Positions 26,082 to 35,894 of a stretch of DNA of 62,667 nucleotides are shown piece after piece. Every line of letters begins with the position of its first letter. The stretch's first letter is position 1. Location: the NCBI RefSeq assembly GCF_006351005.1, contig NZ_VENP01000014.1, forward strand, positions 1 to 62,667, written 5' to 3'. The notes beneath the pieces were generated by a model that worked only from the letters and a program-made list of their open reading frames with translations, was not told where the DNA came from and did not search any database. The DNA comes from Miniimonas arenae. GTDB taxonomy: Bacteria; Actinomycetota; Actinomycetes; Actinomycetales; Beutenbergiaceae. A program made the position numbers and the translations under genes.

Positions 26082-27248
26082 GTGTCGCCGTCCCGTCGCT
26101 CCGCCGTCGCGCCGTTCGAGGTGATGGACGTCGTCGCCGAGGCCATGCGGCGCCGCGCGGAGGGGCTCGAGTCGTACCTGCTGTGCGTGGGGGAGCCGAG
26201 CGGGGGAGCGCCCGCCGACGTGCGCGCCGCGGCCGAGCGCGCGCTGGCCGACCCCGCCGGGATCGCGCACGCCTACACGCAGCCCTCGGGCCTGCCCGCG
26301 CTGCGCGAGGAGATCGCGGGTCACTACGACCGGTGGCACGGCGTCGCGGTCGACCCCGCCGACGTCGTCGTGACAACGGGCGCGTCCTCCGCCTTCCAGG
26401 TCGCGGCGCTCGCCGCGTTCGACCACGGCGACCGGGTCGCCGTCCCGGCGCCGGGCTACCCCGCCTATCGCAACCTCCTGGCCGCGCTCGGCTGCGAGGT
26501 GGTCGACGTCGACGCGGGCGCCGCCTGCGACTACCGGCTCACCGTGGCGGCCCTCGCGGAGCAGCACGCCCGCCGGCCCCTCGCCGGGGTCGTGCTCGCG
26601 AGCCCCGCCAACCCCACCGGCACCATGGTCGACGCGGTCGCCATGGCGGCGCTGACGCGCTGGTGCGCCGAGAACGGCGTCGTCCTCGTGAGCGACGAGA
26701 TCTACCACGGGCTCACCTACACGGGCTCGCGCGGCGAGAGCGCGCTCGCGCACACCCGTGAGGCGTTGACGGTGGGGTCGTTCTCCAAGTACTGGGGCAT
26801 GACCGCGTGGCGGCTGGGCTGGATCGTGCTGCCGCGTGCCCTGCGCGCCGCGGGGGAGGCGCTGGCGGGCAACCTGCAGCTGTGCGCGCCGTCGCTCGCG
26901 CAGGTCGCGGCGCTGCGCGCGTTCACGCCCGGCAGCTATGCCGAGTGCGACGCGCGGCGGGACGCGCTGCACGCCGCACGGGACGCCGTCGTGGCGCGCG
27001 CACCGGCGCTGGGCTGGCGTGACGTCGCCCCGCCGGACGGCGCGTTCTACCTGTGGGCGGACGTGTCGGGCAGCGGGCTGGACTCGCGCACGTACTGCGC
27101 CCGCCTGCTCGAGGCCACGGGGGTGGCGCTGGCGCCCGGGACGGACTTCGACCCGGTCGCCGGGAGCTCGCACGTGCGGCTGTCGTTCTCGCCCGGCGCC
27201 GAGGTGGTCGCGCGGGCGTGCGACCGGATCGCGGACTGGAGCGCCTGA
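26082..27248 (+). CDS. PLP-dependent class I/II aminotransferase
   Basis: A fold-type I aminotransferase of 388 residues. The PLP lysine is Lys236 in [15 protein letters not shown]. Other family marks are the glycine-rich [11 protein letters not shown], the PGYPAYRN loop, [11 protein letters not shown] and SDEIYHGL. The substrate is not certain; the sequence most resembles aspartate/alanine-type enzymes, and a keto-acid such as pyruvate, oxaloacetate or an aromatic analogue is possible. The GTG at 26082 is chosen because it begins the conserved [10 protein letters not shown] helix region with a short lead and fits the -10 spacing; it has no Shine-Dalgarno. It lies 64 bp upstream of aspS. Confidence 0.88.
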   Translation: MSPSRRSAVAPFEVMDVVAEAMRRRAEGLESYLLCVGEPSGGAPADVRAAAERALADPAGIAHAYTQPSGLPALREEIAGHYDRWHGVAVDPADVVVTTGASSAFQVAALAAFDHGDRVAVPAPGYPAYRNLLAALGCEVVDVDAGAACDYRLTVAALAEQHARRPLAGVVLASPANPTGTMVDAVAMAALTRWCAENGVVLVSDEIYHGLTYTGSRGESALAHTREALTVGSFSKYWGMTAWRLGWIVLPRALRAAGEALAGNLQLCAPSLAQVAALRAFTPGSYAECDARRDALHAARDAVVARAPALGWRDVAPPDGAFYLWADVSGSGLDSRTYCARLLEATGVALAPGTDFDPVAGSSHVRLSFSPGAEVVARACDRIADWSA

Positions 27249-27255
27249 GCGCGAC

Positions 27256-27261
27256 TACCAT
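27256..27261 (+). promoter_or_regulatory. Putative -10 hexamer TACCAT for aspS
   Basis: TACCAT starts 8 bp after the aminotransferase stop and would give a leader of about 45 nt containing GGAAGGA. Confidence 0.4.
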
Positions 27262-27312
27262 CGAACGTCGGCTCGCGCGCTGCGGGCCGAGACACCCGGA
27301 AGGAACCTCCTC

Positions 27313-29178
27313 GTGCTCCGCACCCACACCGCAGGCGACCTGCGCGCCACCGACATCGGGACCACCGTCACCCTCACGGGCTGGGTGGATCGCCGTCGGG
27401 ATCACGGCGGCGTGGCGTTCCTGGACCTGCGCGACGCCTCCGGCATCGCCCAGGTCGTCGTGCGGGACGAGGAGGTCGCGCACCCGCTGCGCGCCGAGTG
27501 GGTCCTCCAGGTCACCGGTGAGGTGACGCGCCGACCCGCGGGCAACGAGAACCCGAACCTCCCCACCGGTGAGATCGAGGTGGTGGCGAGCGACGTCGTC
27601 GTGCTCAACCAGGCCGCGCCGCTGCCCTTCCAGGTCTCCACCGCGCTGGACGCGACCGAGCACGCCGCGATCGGTGAGGAGGCGCGTCTGAAGTACCGCT
27701 ACCTCGACCTGCGCCGCCCGGCGCCCGCCCGCGCGCTCCGCCTGCGCGCGAGGGTCTCGCAGGTCGCGCGTCGCGTGCTCGACGGCGAGGGCTTCGTGGA
27801 GATCGAGACGCCCACCCTCACGCGGTCCACGCCCGAGGGCGCGCGCGACTTCGTGGTGCCCGCGCGCCTGTCCCCGGGGTCCTGGTACGCGCTGCCGCAG
27901 AGCCCGCAGCTGTTCAAGCAGCTGCTCATGGTCGCGGGCATGGAGCGCTACTACCAGATCGCCCGGTGCTACCGGGACGAGGACTTCCGGGCCGACCGCC
28001 AGCCGGAGTTCACCCAGCTCGACGTCGAGGCGTCGTTCGTGGACCAGGACGACGTCATCGCGCTCACCGAGAAGCTGCTGGTGGAGATCTGGCGCCTCGT
28101 CGACGTCGAGGTGCCCACCCCGATCCGGCGGATTACCTACGCGGACGCGATGGCGCACTACGGCACCGACAAGCCCGACCTGCGGTTCGGGCTCGAGCTC
28201 GTCGACCTCACGGCGTACTTCGCGCAGACCCCGTTCCGCGTGTTCCAGGCGCCGTACGTCGGAGCCGTGGTGCAGCCCGGCGGCGCCGCGACGCCGCGCC
28301 GCGGCTTCGACGCGTGGCAGGAGTGGGCCAAGCAGCGCGGCGCCAAGGGCCTGGCCTATGTGACGGTCGGCGAGGACGGCACGCTCGGCGGGCCCGTCGC
28401 CAAGAACCTCACCGACGACGAGCGTGCCGGCCTGGCGCAGGCCACGGGCGCGGGCCCGGGCGACGCGATCTTCTTCGCGGCCGGCGCCGCGACCGCGTCG
28501 CGCGCGCTGTTGGGCGCCGCGCGCCTGGAGATCGGCCGCCGCGGCGGCCTCATCGACGAGGACGCCTGGTCGTTCGTGTGGGTGGTCGACGCGCCGCTGT
28601 TCAAGCCCGTGGGCGAGGACGACGACGTCGCGGTCGGGGCCGGTGCCTGGACCGCGGTGCACCACGCGTTCACGTCGCCGACCCCGGACTGGATCGACAC
28701 GTTCGAGAACGACCCGGGCGCCGCCCTCGCCTACGCCTACGACATCGTCTGCAACGGCAACGAGATCGGCGGCGGCTCGATCCGTATCCACCAGCGGGAC
28801 GTGCAGGAGCGCGTGTTCGCCGTCATGGGCATCGACCCCGAGCAGGCGCAGGAGAAGTTCGGCTTCCTGCTCGAGGCGTTCTCGTTCGGAGCGCCCCCGC
28901 ACGGCGGGATCGCGTTCGGCTGGGACCGCATCGTCGGCCTCCTCGCGGGCACCGACTCGATCCGCGACGTCATCGCCTTCCCGAAGTCCGGCGGCGGTTA
29001 CGACCCGCTGACCGGCGCGCCCGCGCCGATCACGGCGCAGCAGCGCAAGGAGGCCGGCGTCGACGCGGCGCCGCCGAAGCCGAAGGCCGGTCAGGCCGAG
29101 ACGGCCGCTGGGGACGCCGCCGCGACGCCCGACGGCGAGGCACCGGCCGCGCCCTCCGTCACCTCGGCGCGGGCGTGA
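27313..29178 (+). CDS. aspS: Aspartyl-tRNA synthetase
   Basis: A bacterial-type AspRS of 621 residues. The order is an N-terminal OB anticodon domain ([23 protein letters not shown]), the class II catalytic core (motif 2 [25 protein letters not shown]), the bacterial GAD insertion domain (about 300-420), and motif 3 [21 protein letters not shown] disordered 45-residue tail rich in Ala/Pro/Lys, with TPDGEAPAA, extends past the family end. It may be discriminating or non-discriminating; Gln-tRNA and Asn-tRNA pathway genes are not in the window. GGAAGGA is the ribosome site before GTG. The stop overlaps the next start. Confidence 0.96.
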   Translation: MLRTHTAGDLRATDIGTTVTLTGWVDRRRDHGGVAFLDLRDASGIAQVVVRDEEVAHPLRAEWVLQVTGEVTRRPAGNENPNLPTGEIEVVASDVVVLNQAAPLPFQVSTALDATEHAAIGEEARLKYRYLDLRRPAPARALRLRARVSQVARRVLDGEGFVEIETPTLTRSTPEGARDFVVPARLSPGSWYALPQSPQLFKQLLMVAGMERYYQIARCYRDEDFRADRQPEFTQLDVEASFVDQDDVIALTEKLLVEIWRLVDVEVPTPIRRITYADAMAHYGTDKPDLRFGLELVDLTAYFAQTPFRVFQAPYVGAVVQPGGAATPRRGFDAWQEWAKQRGAKGLAYVTVGEDGTLGGPVAKNLTDDERAGLAQATGAGPGDAIFFAAGAATASRALLGAARLEIGRRGGLIDEDAWSFVWVVDAPLFKPVGEDDDVAVGAGAWTAVHHAFTSPTPDWIDTFENDPGAALAYAYDIVCNGNEIGGGSIRIHQRDVQERVFAVMGIDPEQAQEKFGFLLEAFSFGAPPHGGIAFGWDRIVGLLAGTDSIRDVIAFPKSGGGYDPLTGAPAPITAQQRKEAGVDAAPPKPKAGQAETAAGDAAATPDGEAPAAPSVTSARA

Positions 29179-30080
29179 GGCTCGCGCTGCCCGACCCGCT
29201 CGTCGACCACCCCCTGCTGCTCGCCGAGCGCGGGGAGTGGTCGGCCGCGCGCGTCGAGCGCACCGCTGACGCGGTCCTGCTCGTGCGACCCGGCGCGCAG
29301 GGCGACGTGCTGTTCGCGCTCGGCCCGGACGCGGGCGTGCTGGATCTGCTCGACGCCGAGGCGCGGCTGCGCTACCGGTCCGAGGCACGGGGGGCGATGT
29401 GGCTGTCGGCCCCGGCCTCCGTCGCCGTGCCCGCCTGGGTGCTGGACGCGCTCGGGCTCGCGGCGTTCTCGCGCTGGGACTGGCTCGCCACGACGGAGCG
29501 GCCCGGGGAACGTGGCCACGACGCCGGCACCGTGCGGCTCCTCGATCGCCTGGCGGACCAGGATGCGATCCGCGCGGTGCTGACAGCCGCGAACCCCATC
29601 TCGACGGCGGATCCGTCCGCCGCCGGCGAGGTCGCGTGGTTCGGCGCGTACGACGGCGAGGCGCTCGTCGGCGTGATCGGCGCCCGGATCGCCCAGGGTG
29701 GGCTCGGCGAGGACGAGCGCGGGGGTCGTGGAGCGGACCGGGTGGGCTCGGCGTGGGGCACGGCCTCGGGCACGGCGCCGGATTCGGTGTCGCACGAGGC
29801 GTCCGCCGAGGAGCCGACCGTCGAGCCCACGGACGGCGAGCCGTTCTCCTGGCACCTGCACGGGCTCGCGGTGCTGCCGCAGACACGCCGGCGTGGCCTG
29901 GGCGCGGCGCTCACCGCGGCGGCCACCGCCGCCGGCCTGGATGCCGGCGCCGACTGGGTCTCGCTCGGGATGTACGCGGACAACGCGGGCGCCCGGCGTC
30001 TGTACGAGCGGCTCGGCTTCGTCACGCAGGCGCGCATGGCCTCCTACGGGCCCCAGGGCGTGACGCGGCCGCTGCGCTGA
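29175..30080 (+). CDS. GNAT-family N-acetyltransferase
   Basis: A 301-residue protein with a C-terminal GNAT domain. The acetyl-CoA loop reads [19 protein letters not shown], and [22 protein letters not shown] is the usual last helix and strand. The first 150 residues form a separate region of unclear fold that may bind the acceptor. A Gly/Ser/Glu-rich insert of about 40 residues (from [12 protein letters not shown]) lies inside the acetyltransferase domain just before its central strand. The acceptor substrate is unknown. The GTG overlaps the aspS stop by 4 nt (GTGA), so it is cotranslated with aspS. Confidence 0.85.
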   Translation: MRLALPDPLVDHPLLLAERGEWSAARVERTADAVLLVRPGAQGDVLFALGPDAGVLDLLDAEARLRYRSEARGAMWLSAPASVAVPAWVLDALGLAAFSRWDWLATTERPGERGHDAGTVRLLDRLADQDAIRAVLTAANPISTADPSAAGEVAWFGAYDGEALVGVIGARIAQGGLGEDERGGRGADRVGSAWGTASGTAPDSVSHEASAEEPTVEPTDGEPFSWHLHGLAVLPQTRRRGLGAALTAAATAAGLDAGADWVSLGMYADNAGARRLYERLGFVTQARMASYGPQGVTRPLR

Positions 30081-30119
30081 CGGCGGGCGCGGGCAGCATC
30101 GGGGCGCGGACGCGGCGGC

Positions 30120-32414
30120 TCAGTGCTCGATCGCGAACCGGGCGGCGATCGGGCGCATCCACCGCGGCGCCCACCAGTTGAGGTCGCCGAGCACGGTCAT
30201 GGTCGCGGGCACGAGCAGCATCCGGACGAGGGTGGCGTCGAGCGCGACCGCCACGGCCAGCGCGAACCCGGCCTCCTTGATCGGCAGCAGATCGCCCGAG
30301 GCGAAGCCGGCGAACACGACGATGATGACGAGCGCGGCGGACGTGATGATCCGACCCGAGCGCTGCAGACCGAGCCGCACTGCGTCGTCGTTCGTCGCGC
30401 CGTGGTCGTACAGCTCCTTGATCCGCGAGATGAGGAAGACCTCGTAGTCCATCGCGAGGCCGAACCCGAAGGCGATGACGATCGCCACGACGTAGCTCTC
30501 GAGCCCGCCCGACGGCTCGAACCCCAGCAGCCCTGCGCCGTGGCCGTCCTGGAACACCCACGTCGTGATCCCGAGCGAGGCGCAGATCGACACGGCGTTC
30601 GTGAGCAGCGCCTTGATCGGCACGAGGACCGACCCGGTCATGAGGAACAGCAGCACGAAGGTCGCGAGCACCACCATGCCGCCCGCGAGGGGCAGGCCCT
30701 CGAGCAGGGCCGCGGTGAAGTCGGCCTGGCCCGCGGCCTGGCCACCGACCAGCAGCGGCTCGGGGGTGTCGAGGGCGCGAATGTCGTGGACCACCGTGAC
30801 CGCGTCGGCGCTGTCCGGCTCGATCGAGTCGCCCAGGCGCACGCCGAGGAGCACGTGCTCGCCGTCGGCCCCCACGGGTGCGGCCGCGTCGACCGAGGCG
30901 ACGCCCGGCACGTCCGCAAGGTCGGCGGCGATCGCGGCGACGTCGTCCTCGGCGGGGGACACGGCGTCGGGCACCACCCAGATGTCCGCCGCGGACGTGG
31001 CGGGGAAGCGCTCGGCGACCGCGTCGTACGCGCCTCGCGCGGCCGAGGACTCCGGCAGCGCGTCGATGCCGGAGTTGCGCAGGTGCAGGTGCGCCAGCGG
31101 CGACGCCGCGACCAGCAGCAGCGCGAGGCACGTGAGCAGCACGAGCCACGGCCGGCGCTGCACCCACGTGGTGAGCCGGGAGAACACGCCGTGCTCGGGG
31201 GCGACGTCGCCCAGGCGCCCGACCACGCGCCGCACCAGCGGCACCCGGGCCAGCACCGAGGGGCGCAGGAAGCGCCGTCCGCTCAGCGTGAGCAGCGCCG
31301 GCACCAGCGTGATCGCCGTGAGCAGCGCGATGACCACGACGATGCCGCCCGCCACGCCGAGGCCCTTGAGCAGCGACGGCGACATCGCGGTGAGCGCGCC
31401 GACGCAGATCGCGATGGTCAGCGCCGAGTAGAGCACCGTGCGGCCGGCGGTCGCCACGGTCCGCTCGACGGCGCGCACCACCAGCGGGTCGCGCCGGCGG
31501 CCGCCGCGGCGGCGCTTCCCGAGGGCGATCCCCGCCGTGATCGCGAGCTCCATCTCGTCGACGAGGTGCTTCAGCTCCTCGCGGAACCGCGACACCATCA
31601 GCAGGCCGTAGTCGATCGAAAGGCCAAGCCCGAGCAGCGTGACGACGTTGATGACGACCGAGTCCAGGTCCATCACGTACGACAGCGCCCAGATGCTCCC
31701 GAGGCCGCTCGCGATCGACGCGAGGGCGCCCACGATCGGCATCCCCGCGGCCAGCGCCCCGCCGAACACGATGATCATGACGAGCAGCGAGATGGGCAGC
31801 GCGACGAGCTCGCCGCGGACGAGGTCCCGTTCCATCTGGTGGTTGAACTCGCGGATGAGGATTGCGCCTGACGTCACGTCGGCGTCCGTGGCCAGGTCCG
31901 CGTCGACGAGCTCCTGGCCGAGCGCGACGAGCCGGTCCTCCACCTCGAGGCCGACCGCCTTCTCCCGCGCGTCGGACAGGTCGCTCTCGAGCGTCACGGT
32001 GACGAGGAAGGCCTCGCCGTCCTCGGACACGAGGGCCGCGACCTCGGGCGCCGTGGGACCGAGTGGGTGCTGGTAGGGGTCGGCCTCCTCGGCGACGCCG
32101 TCGATCGCGGTGAGGTCCGCGCGGGCGTCGTCGAGGATCGCGTCGGTGGCGGCGACCGCGTCGGCGTCGGTGAGGTCCACGCCGTCGACCATGAGCGTCG
32201 TCGTCGCGCCCGAGGCGGACTCCTGCAGCAGCTGCGAGACCTGCTCGGACTGGCTGCCGGGGACGGTCGGCTCGCCCGTCTCGAGCTTCTTGAACAGCGG
32301 CGTGCCGCCGAGCCCGGTCATGGCGGCGCCTGCGGCGATGCCCGCGACGAGCACCCAGACGACCAGGACCCACAGCGGGCGGCGCGTGACGAGGTGGCCG
32401 AGGCGGACGAACAC
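30120..32414 (-). CDS. MMPL/RND-family membrane transporter
   Basis: A 764-residue transporter of the MMPL family, which moves lipids or drugs using the proton gradient. It has the usual two repeats: TM1 (PLWVLVVWVLVAGIAAGAA), a large periplasmic loop, a five-helix bundle with GLGLSIDYGLLMVSRFREE, a second loop, and a bundle with GFGLAMDYEVFLISRIKELYDHG. The two Asp-Tyr pairs needed for proton relay in MmpL3 are present. An Arg-rich cytoplasmic loop ([10 protein letters not shown]) lies between the halves. It converges on the GNAT gene with only 39 bp between and is transcribed away from rarA. The substrate is unknown; envelope lipid export is a guess. Confidence 0.9.
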   Translation of the reverse strand: MFVRLGHLVTRRPLWVLVVWVLVAGIAAGAAMTGLGGTPLFKKLETGEPTVPGSQSEQVSQLLQESASGATTTLMVDGVDLTDADAVAATDAILDDARADLTAIDGVAEEADPYQHPLGPTAPEVAALVSEDGEAFLVTVTLESDLSDAREKAVGLEVEDRLVALGQELVDADLATDADVTSGAILIREFNHQMERDLVRGELVALPISLLVMIIVFGGALAAGMPIVGALASIASGLGSIWALSYVMDLDSVVINVVTLLGLGLSIDYGLLMVSRFREELKHLVDEMELAITAGIALGKRRRGGRRRDPLVVRAVERTVATAGRTVLYSALTIAICVGALTAMSPSLLKGLGVAGGIVVVIALLTAITLVPALLTLSGRRFLRPSVLARVPLVRRVVGRLGDVAPEHGVFSRLTTWVQRRPWLVLLTCLALLLVAASPLAHLHLRNSGIDALPESSAARGAYDAVAERFPATSAADIWVVPDAVSPAEDDVAAIAADLADVPGVASVDAAAPVGADGEHVLLGVRLGDSIEPDSADAVTVVHDIRALDTPEPLLVGGQAAGQADFTAALLEGLPLAGGMVVLATFVLLFLMTGSVLVPIKALLTNAVSICASLGITTWVFQDGHGAGLLGFEPSGGLESYVVAIVIAFGFGLAMDYEVFLISRIKELYDHGATNDDAVRLGLQRSGRIITSAALVIIVVFAGFASGDLLPIKEAGFALAVAVALDATLVRMLLVPATMTVLGDLNWWAPRWMRPIAARFAIEH

Positions 32415-32468
32415 GGGGTCAACTCTCCCACGGGCCGCGCGCGCAACGGGGGCGTCAGCGCCTCGCCG

Positions 32469-32474
32469 TAGGCT
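32469..32474 (+). promoter_or_regulatory. -10 hexamer TAGGCT placed for a leaderless rarA mRNA
   Basis: TAGGCT, six bases, then GTG at 32481. It lies in the 66-bp gap shared with the divergent MMPL gene, whose own start is preceded by GGGAGAG on the minus strand. Confidence 0.6.
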
Positions 32475-32480
32475 TCCGGG

Positions 32481-33908
32481 GTGGATCTGTTCGAGGCGGC
32501 CTCGCGCGCCGACGACGGCACGCCGGCCGTGCGCGCCGACGCGCCCCTCGCGGTGCGGATGCGCCCGGCCCGGCTCGAGGAGGTCGTCGGCCAGGACCAC
32601 CTGCTCCAGCCCGGCTCTCCGTTGCGCCGCCTGGTCGAGCCCGCCCGCCCGGGTGCGGTGCCGCCGTCGTCCGTCGTGCTGTGGGGCCCGCCGGGCACCG
32701 GGAAGACGACCATCGGCTACCTCGTGGCCTCCGCGCAGGGACGTCGGTTCGTCGAGCTGTCCGCGGTCACCGCCGGGGTGCGCGACGTGCGTGCCGTCAT
32801 CGAGGACGCCCGGCGCCGGCTCGCGGGCGGCGGCGAGGAGACCGTGCTGTTCGTGGACGAGGTGCACCGCTTCTCCAAGACGCAGCAGGACGCGCTCCTG
32901 CCCAGCGTGGAGAACCGGTACGTCACGCTCGTCGCGGCGACCACCGAGAACCCGTCGTTCTCGGTCATCTCGCCGCTGCTGTCCCGCTCGCTGCTGCTCA
33001 CGCTTCGCCCGCTCGAGCCCGACGACGTCGCCGGCCTCGTGCGTCGCGCCGTCGCCGACCCGCGCGGCCTGGCCGGCCGGTTCACGATCGACGACGACGC
33101 CGTCGCGCACCTCGTACGCCTCGTCGGCGGCGACGCGCGCAAGGCGCTCACCGTGCTCGAGGCGGCCGCGGCGACGGCGGGCGACGAGGCCGCAGCCGGC
33201 GACGCGGCAGCCGGCGAGGACGCGGCGGGGGCGCCCGACGGCGAGCCCCCGGTCGCGATCGACCTCGCCACCGTGGAGCGCGCCGTCGACGTGGCGGCCG
33301 TGCGCTACGACCGCGACGGGGACCAGCACTACGACGTCGCGAGCGCGTTCATCAAGTCGATGCGCGGCAGCGACGTCGACGCGGCGCTGCACTACCTCGC
33401 CCGGATGCTCGCGGCGGGGGAGGACCCCCGGTTCGTGGCGCGGCGCATCGTCATCGCGGCGAGCGAGGAGGTCGGGATGGCCGACCCCACCGCGCTGTCC
33501 ACCGCCGTCGCCGCGTTCCAGGCCGTGAGCTTCATCGGCATGCCCGAGGCGCGGATCGTGCTCGCGCAGGCCGTGGTGCACATCGCGACCGCGCCGAAGT
33601 CGAACGCGTCCTACGCCGCGATCGACGCGGCGCTGGCCGACGTGCGCGCGGGTCGTGCCGGGTCCGTGCCCAGCCACCTGCGGGACGCGCACTACGCGGG
33701 CGCCGAGCGGCTGGGCTACGGCCAGGGCTATGCCTACGCGCACGACGCACCGCACGCCGTCGCCGCCCAGCGCTACCTGCCCGAGGGGCTCGAGGGTGCT
33801 CGGTACTACGCGCCGACCGGGCGCGGCAACGAGGCGCAGGTGGCCAAGCGGCTCGAGCGGATCCGGGAGATCCTCGACTCCGTCGGGCCTGTTTCGCCCC
33901 CGGTGTGA
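32481..33908 (+). CDS. rarA: Replication-associated recombination protein A (RarA/MgsA)
   Basis: An AAA+ ATPase of 475 residues related to RuvB and clamp loaders; it acts at stalled forks. Walker A is GPPGTGKT at 69-76, Walker B is [18 protein letters not shown], and [12 protein letters not shown] is the sensor region. The C-terminal MgsA tetramerisation domain follows ([48 protein letters not shown]). An Ala/Asp/Gly-rich insert of about 30 residues, including [10 protein letters not shown], separates the two parts. The stop codon lies in the first unit of a 30-bp repeat array. Confidence 0.95.
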   Translation: MDLFEAASRADDGTPAVRADAPLAVRMRPARLEEVVGQDHLLQPGSPLRRLVEPARPGAVPPSSVVLWGPPGTGKTTIGYLVASAQGRRFVELSAVTAGVRDVRAVIEDARRRLAGGGEETVLFVDEVHRFSKTQQDALLPSVENRYVTLVAATTENPSFSVISPLLSRSLLLTLRPLEPDDVAGLVRRAVADPRGLAGRFTIDDDAVAHLVRLVGGDARKALTVLEAAAATAGDEAAAGDAAAGEDAAGAPDGEPPVAIDLATVERAVDVAAVRYDRDGDQHYDVASAFIKSMRGSDVDAALHYLARMLAAGEDPRFVARRIVIAASEEVGMADPTALSTAVAAFQAVSFIGMPEARIVLAQAVVHIATAPKSNASYAAIDAALADVRAGRAGSVPSHLRDAHYAGAERLGYGQGYAYAHDAPHAVAAQRYLPEGLEGARYYAPTGRGNEAQVAKRLERIREILDSVGPVSPPV

Positions 33909-34140
33909 CGCTGGGCGCGGCCGGACCGGCCGGTGTGACGCTGGGCGCGGCCGGACCGGCCGGTGTGACGCTGGGCGCGGCAGGGCCGGCCGGTGTGACG
34001 CTGGGCGCGGCAGTGCTCGCCGGTGTGACGCTGGGCGCGGCAGGGCCGGCCGGTGTGACGCTGGGCGCGGCAGGGCTCGCCGGTGTGACGCTGGGCGCGG
34101 CAGGGCTCGCCGGTGTGACGCTGGGCGCGGACGGGCTCGC
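33901..34140. repeat. Array of eight 30-bp direct repeats after rarA
   Basis: Eight contiguous copies of a 30-bp unit starting CGGTGTGACGCTGGGCGCGG, at 33901, 33931 and every 30 bp to 34111. The last ten bases drift (CCGGACCGGC to CAGGGCTCGC). There are no spacers, so it is not CRISPR. The rarA stop is in the first unit, and the array ends beside an inverted copy. Confidence 0.95.
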
Positions 34141-34162
34141 TCTGCCGCGCCGAGCGTCACAC
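34113..34162 (+). terminator. Hairpin formed by the last repeat and an inverted copy
   Basis: GTGTGACGCTGGGCGCGG (34113-34130) pairs with CCGCGCCGAGCGTCACAC (34145-34162) over 18 positions with one mismatch and a 14-nt loop. It lies between rarA and the rpsD promoter and may terminate rarA transcription. Confidence 0.6.
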
Positions 34163-34200
34163 GCGGGATCTCCGACGCGCAGCAGCACGAGGCGATGCGG

Positions 34201-34206
34201 TAGGAT
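34201..34206 (+). promoter_or_regulatory. Putative -10 hexamer TAGGAT for rpsD
   Basis: TAGGAT lies 164 bp before the rpsD ATG. It gives a long leader suited to autoregulation by S4. Confidence 0.5.
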
Positions 34207-34212
34207 CCTTCA

Positions 34213-34370
34213 GTTGCCTTGCGCCCGCCCACGACCACCCGGTCGCGATCGGACAGCACGGCCCTGGGGTCCTAGCCACCGCACCGGCTCGCCGGAGCAC
34301 CGAAGGTCGGCCCCACCCCCGGACGGACACGCCGCGCCGGGAGTGACATCGAGACAGGAACGAGAACAGC
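34213..34370 (+). promoter_or_regulatory. Long 5' leader of rpsD
   Basis: About 155 nt of non-coding leader with short pairings, for example CCGG CTCG CCGG near 34290 and a near-palindrome CCCGGTCGCGATCGG near 34240. S4 binds its own mRNA in other bacteria; I recognise no known S4-leader family here. AGGAACGAG before ATG is the likely ribosome site. Confidence 0.35.
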
Positions 34371-34994
34371 ATGGCTTCCAGCCGCGCCCGCAACCAGGTG
34401 CGCCTCTCGCGCGCCCTGGGCATCGCCCTCACGCCGAAGGCCGCTCGCGCCTTCGAGAAGCGTCCCTACCCACCCGGTGAGCACGGTCGTGCGCGCAAGC
34501 GGCAGGAGTCCGACTACGCGGTGCGTCTCAAGGAGAAGCAGCGTCTGCGCGCGCAGTACGGCATCCGCGAGGCCCAGTTCCGCCGCACGTTCGACGAGGC
34601 GCGTCGTCACCCGGGTCTGACCGGTGACCGCTTCGTCGAGCTGCTCGAGATGCGTCTCGACGCGCTCGTGCTGCGCTCCGGCTTCGCCCGCACGATCGCC
34701 CAGGCCCGCCAGGTCGTGGTGCACCGCCACATCCTCGTGGACGGCGCGATCGTGGACCGCCCGTCCTTCCGCGTGAAGCCGGGCCAAACCATCCAGGTCA
34801 AGCCCAAGAGCCAGGCCACCACCCCGTTCCAGATCGCCGCCGCCGGTGCGCACCGCGACGTGCTGCCCCAGGTGCCGGGCTACCTCGACGTCCAGCTCGA
34901 GAAGCTCCGCGCCTCCCTGGTGCGCGAGCCGAAGCGCGCCGAGGTCCCCGTGCAGGCCGACGTCCAACTGATCGTCGAGCTCTACGCCCGCTGA
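34371..34994 (+). CDS. rpsD: 30S ribosomal protein S4
   Basis: Primary 16S rRNA binding protein of the small subunit, 207 residues. It has the S4 RNA-binding domain (LEMRLDALVLRSGFARTIAQARQVVVHRHILVDGAIVD) and an N-terminal helical part without any cysteine, so it is the zinc-free form. It is not in the alpha operon (rpsM-rpsK-rpoA) but stands alone between rarA and alaS, an arrangement also known from Streptomyces. It has its own -10 hexamer, a long leader and a strong terminator, so it forms a single-gene unit. Confidence 0.97.
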   Translation: MASSRARNQVRLSRALGIALTPKAARAFEKRPYPPGEHGRARKRQESDYAVRLKEKQRLRAQYGIREAQFRRTFDEARRHPGLTGDRFVELLEMRLDALVLRSGFARTIAQARQVVVHRHILVDGAIVDRPSFRVKPGQTIQVKPKSQATTPFQIAAAGAHRDVLPQVPGYLDVQLEKLRASLVREPKRAEVPVQADVQLIVELYAR

Positions 34995-35033
34995 TCCGCG
35001 ACCGTCCGAGTCCGTCGCGTCGACTCGACCCAC

Positions 35034-35067
35034 CGCGTGTGCCCCGGCTCGTGCCGGGGCACACGCG
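35034..35067 (+). terminator. Hairpin terminator after rpsD
   Basis: GCGTGTGCCCCGGC and its exact complement pair around TCGT, extended by an outer C-G pair to 15 bp. It lies 40 bp past the rpsD stop. Confidence 0.8.
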
Positions 35068-35076
35068 CGTCTGGGT

Positions 35077-35082
35077 AGTCTC
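35077..35082 (+). promoter_or_regulatory. Putative -10 hexamer TAGTCT for the DUF948 gene
   Basis: TAGTCT follows the rpsD terminator directly and lies 51 bp before the GTG start. GGAAGGG is the ribosome site. Confidence 0.45.
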
Positions 35083-35132
35083 GTCCGAGGATCCGCCACC
35101 TCCCGGCTCCGACTCCACGGAAGGGTGCACTC

Positions 35133-35495
35133 GTGTCCGTATCGCTCGGTGACATCGCCGGCCTGCTCGCCGCGCTCGCGTTCGTCGCGCTCGTGGTGGT
35201 GCTTGCCGTCCCGCTGCTGCGGCTCGGCGCCGTGCTCGACGAGACCCGGACCAGCGTCACCCGGTTCACAGAGCACACGCTGCCCGTGATCGACGAGGCC
35301 GCCGAGACCGTGCGGGGCGCCAACGCCCAGCTCGGCAAGGTCGACACCGTGACCACGTCGGCCGCCGAGATCGGCACCAACGTCTCGGCCCTCACCACGC
35401 TCGTGTCGGCCACCCTCGCCCGCCCGATGATCCGGGTCGCGGCGTTCTCCTTCGCGGTGCGCAGCGTCGTCGCGCGCCGTCGGGGGCGGTCCTGA
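35133..35495 (+). CDS. DUF948-family membrane protein
   Basis: A 120-residue protein with an N-terminal TM helix (IAGLLAALAFVALVVVLAVPLLRL) followed by an amphipathic helical stretch (DETRTSVTRFTEHTLPVIDEAAETVRGANAQL) and a basic C-terminus. This is the pattern of DUF948 proteins, whose function is unknown; some resemble stress or sheath-like coiled coils. The stop overlaps the next ATG by one base, so it forms a pair with the following small protein. The pair lies upstream of alaS, as in other actinobacteria. Confidence 0.75.
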   Translation: MSVSLGDIAGLLAALAFVALVVVLAVPLLRLGAVLDETRTSVTRFTEHTLPVIDEAAETVRGANAQLGKVDTVTTSAAEIGTNVSALTTLVSATLARPMIRVAAFSFAVRSVVARRRGRS

Positions 35496-35815
35496 TGCGC
35501 CGCCTGGTCTGGGCCGGCCTCGGGGCCGCGGTCGCCGTCGCCGTCGTGTACCAGGTGGGCCGCGCCCGCTCGGCGGCCGACTCGGTCGCCCGCACCCTCA
35601 CGCCGCGCGGCCTCGCCGACGCCGTCACGCGCGGTGTCACCGAGCTGCGCGTCGCCGCGGGCGAGGTCGCCGAGGCGATGCGCGAGCAGGAGGCGCGCCT
35701 GGCCGCCGACCTCCTGCCGCCGCCCGACGCGGTCGCCGAGTCACGCACGCACCGCGCCGCCCGGACGCGGCCCCGCGCCGCGGACGCGTGGGACGTCGAC
35801 GACGAGGACTTCTAG
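35495..35815 (+). CDS. Small conserved membrane protein (DUF6167-like)
   Basis: A 106-residue protein with one N-terminal TM segment (VWAGLGAAVAVAVVYQVG), a helical middle (ADAVTRGVTELRVAAGEVAEAMREQEARLAADL) and an acidic end (DAWDVDDEDF). It resembles small actinobacterial proteins that follow DUF948 genes before alaS; the family label is from memory and the function is unknown. It is coupled to the DUF948 gene through TGATG. The next 191 bp before alaS hold no gene. Confidence 0.65.
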   Translation: MRRLVWAGLGAAVAVAVVYQVGRARSAADSVARTLTPRGLADAVTRGVTELRVAAGEVAEAMREQEARLAADLLPPPDAVAESRTHRAARTRPRAADAWDVDDEDF

Positions 35816-35888
35816 CCGACGGTCGTCGCCGAACGCACCGGCCCGCAGGACCGGGAGCTCGTGCCCGCCGGCGACCGGAGCCCACCCG

Positions 35889-35894
35889 TAGCAT
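35889..35894 (+). promoter_or_regulatory. Putative -10 hexamer TAGCAT for alaS
   Basis: TAGCAT lies 112 bp before the alaS ATG. The leader ends in a duplicated CACGAGGACC that includes the ribosome site. No T-box features are visible. Confidence 0.35.

Noticed and set aside
33901-34140. CRISPR array
   Set aside because: Units are directly adjacent with no spacers, and no cas gene is in the window.
33655-34203. Plus-strand frame running through the 30-bp repeats (CDAGRGRA repeats)
   Set aside because: It begins inside rarA in another frame and only reads the tandem array. No start signal and no conserved part.
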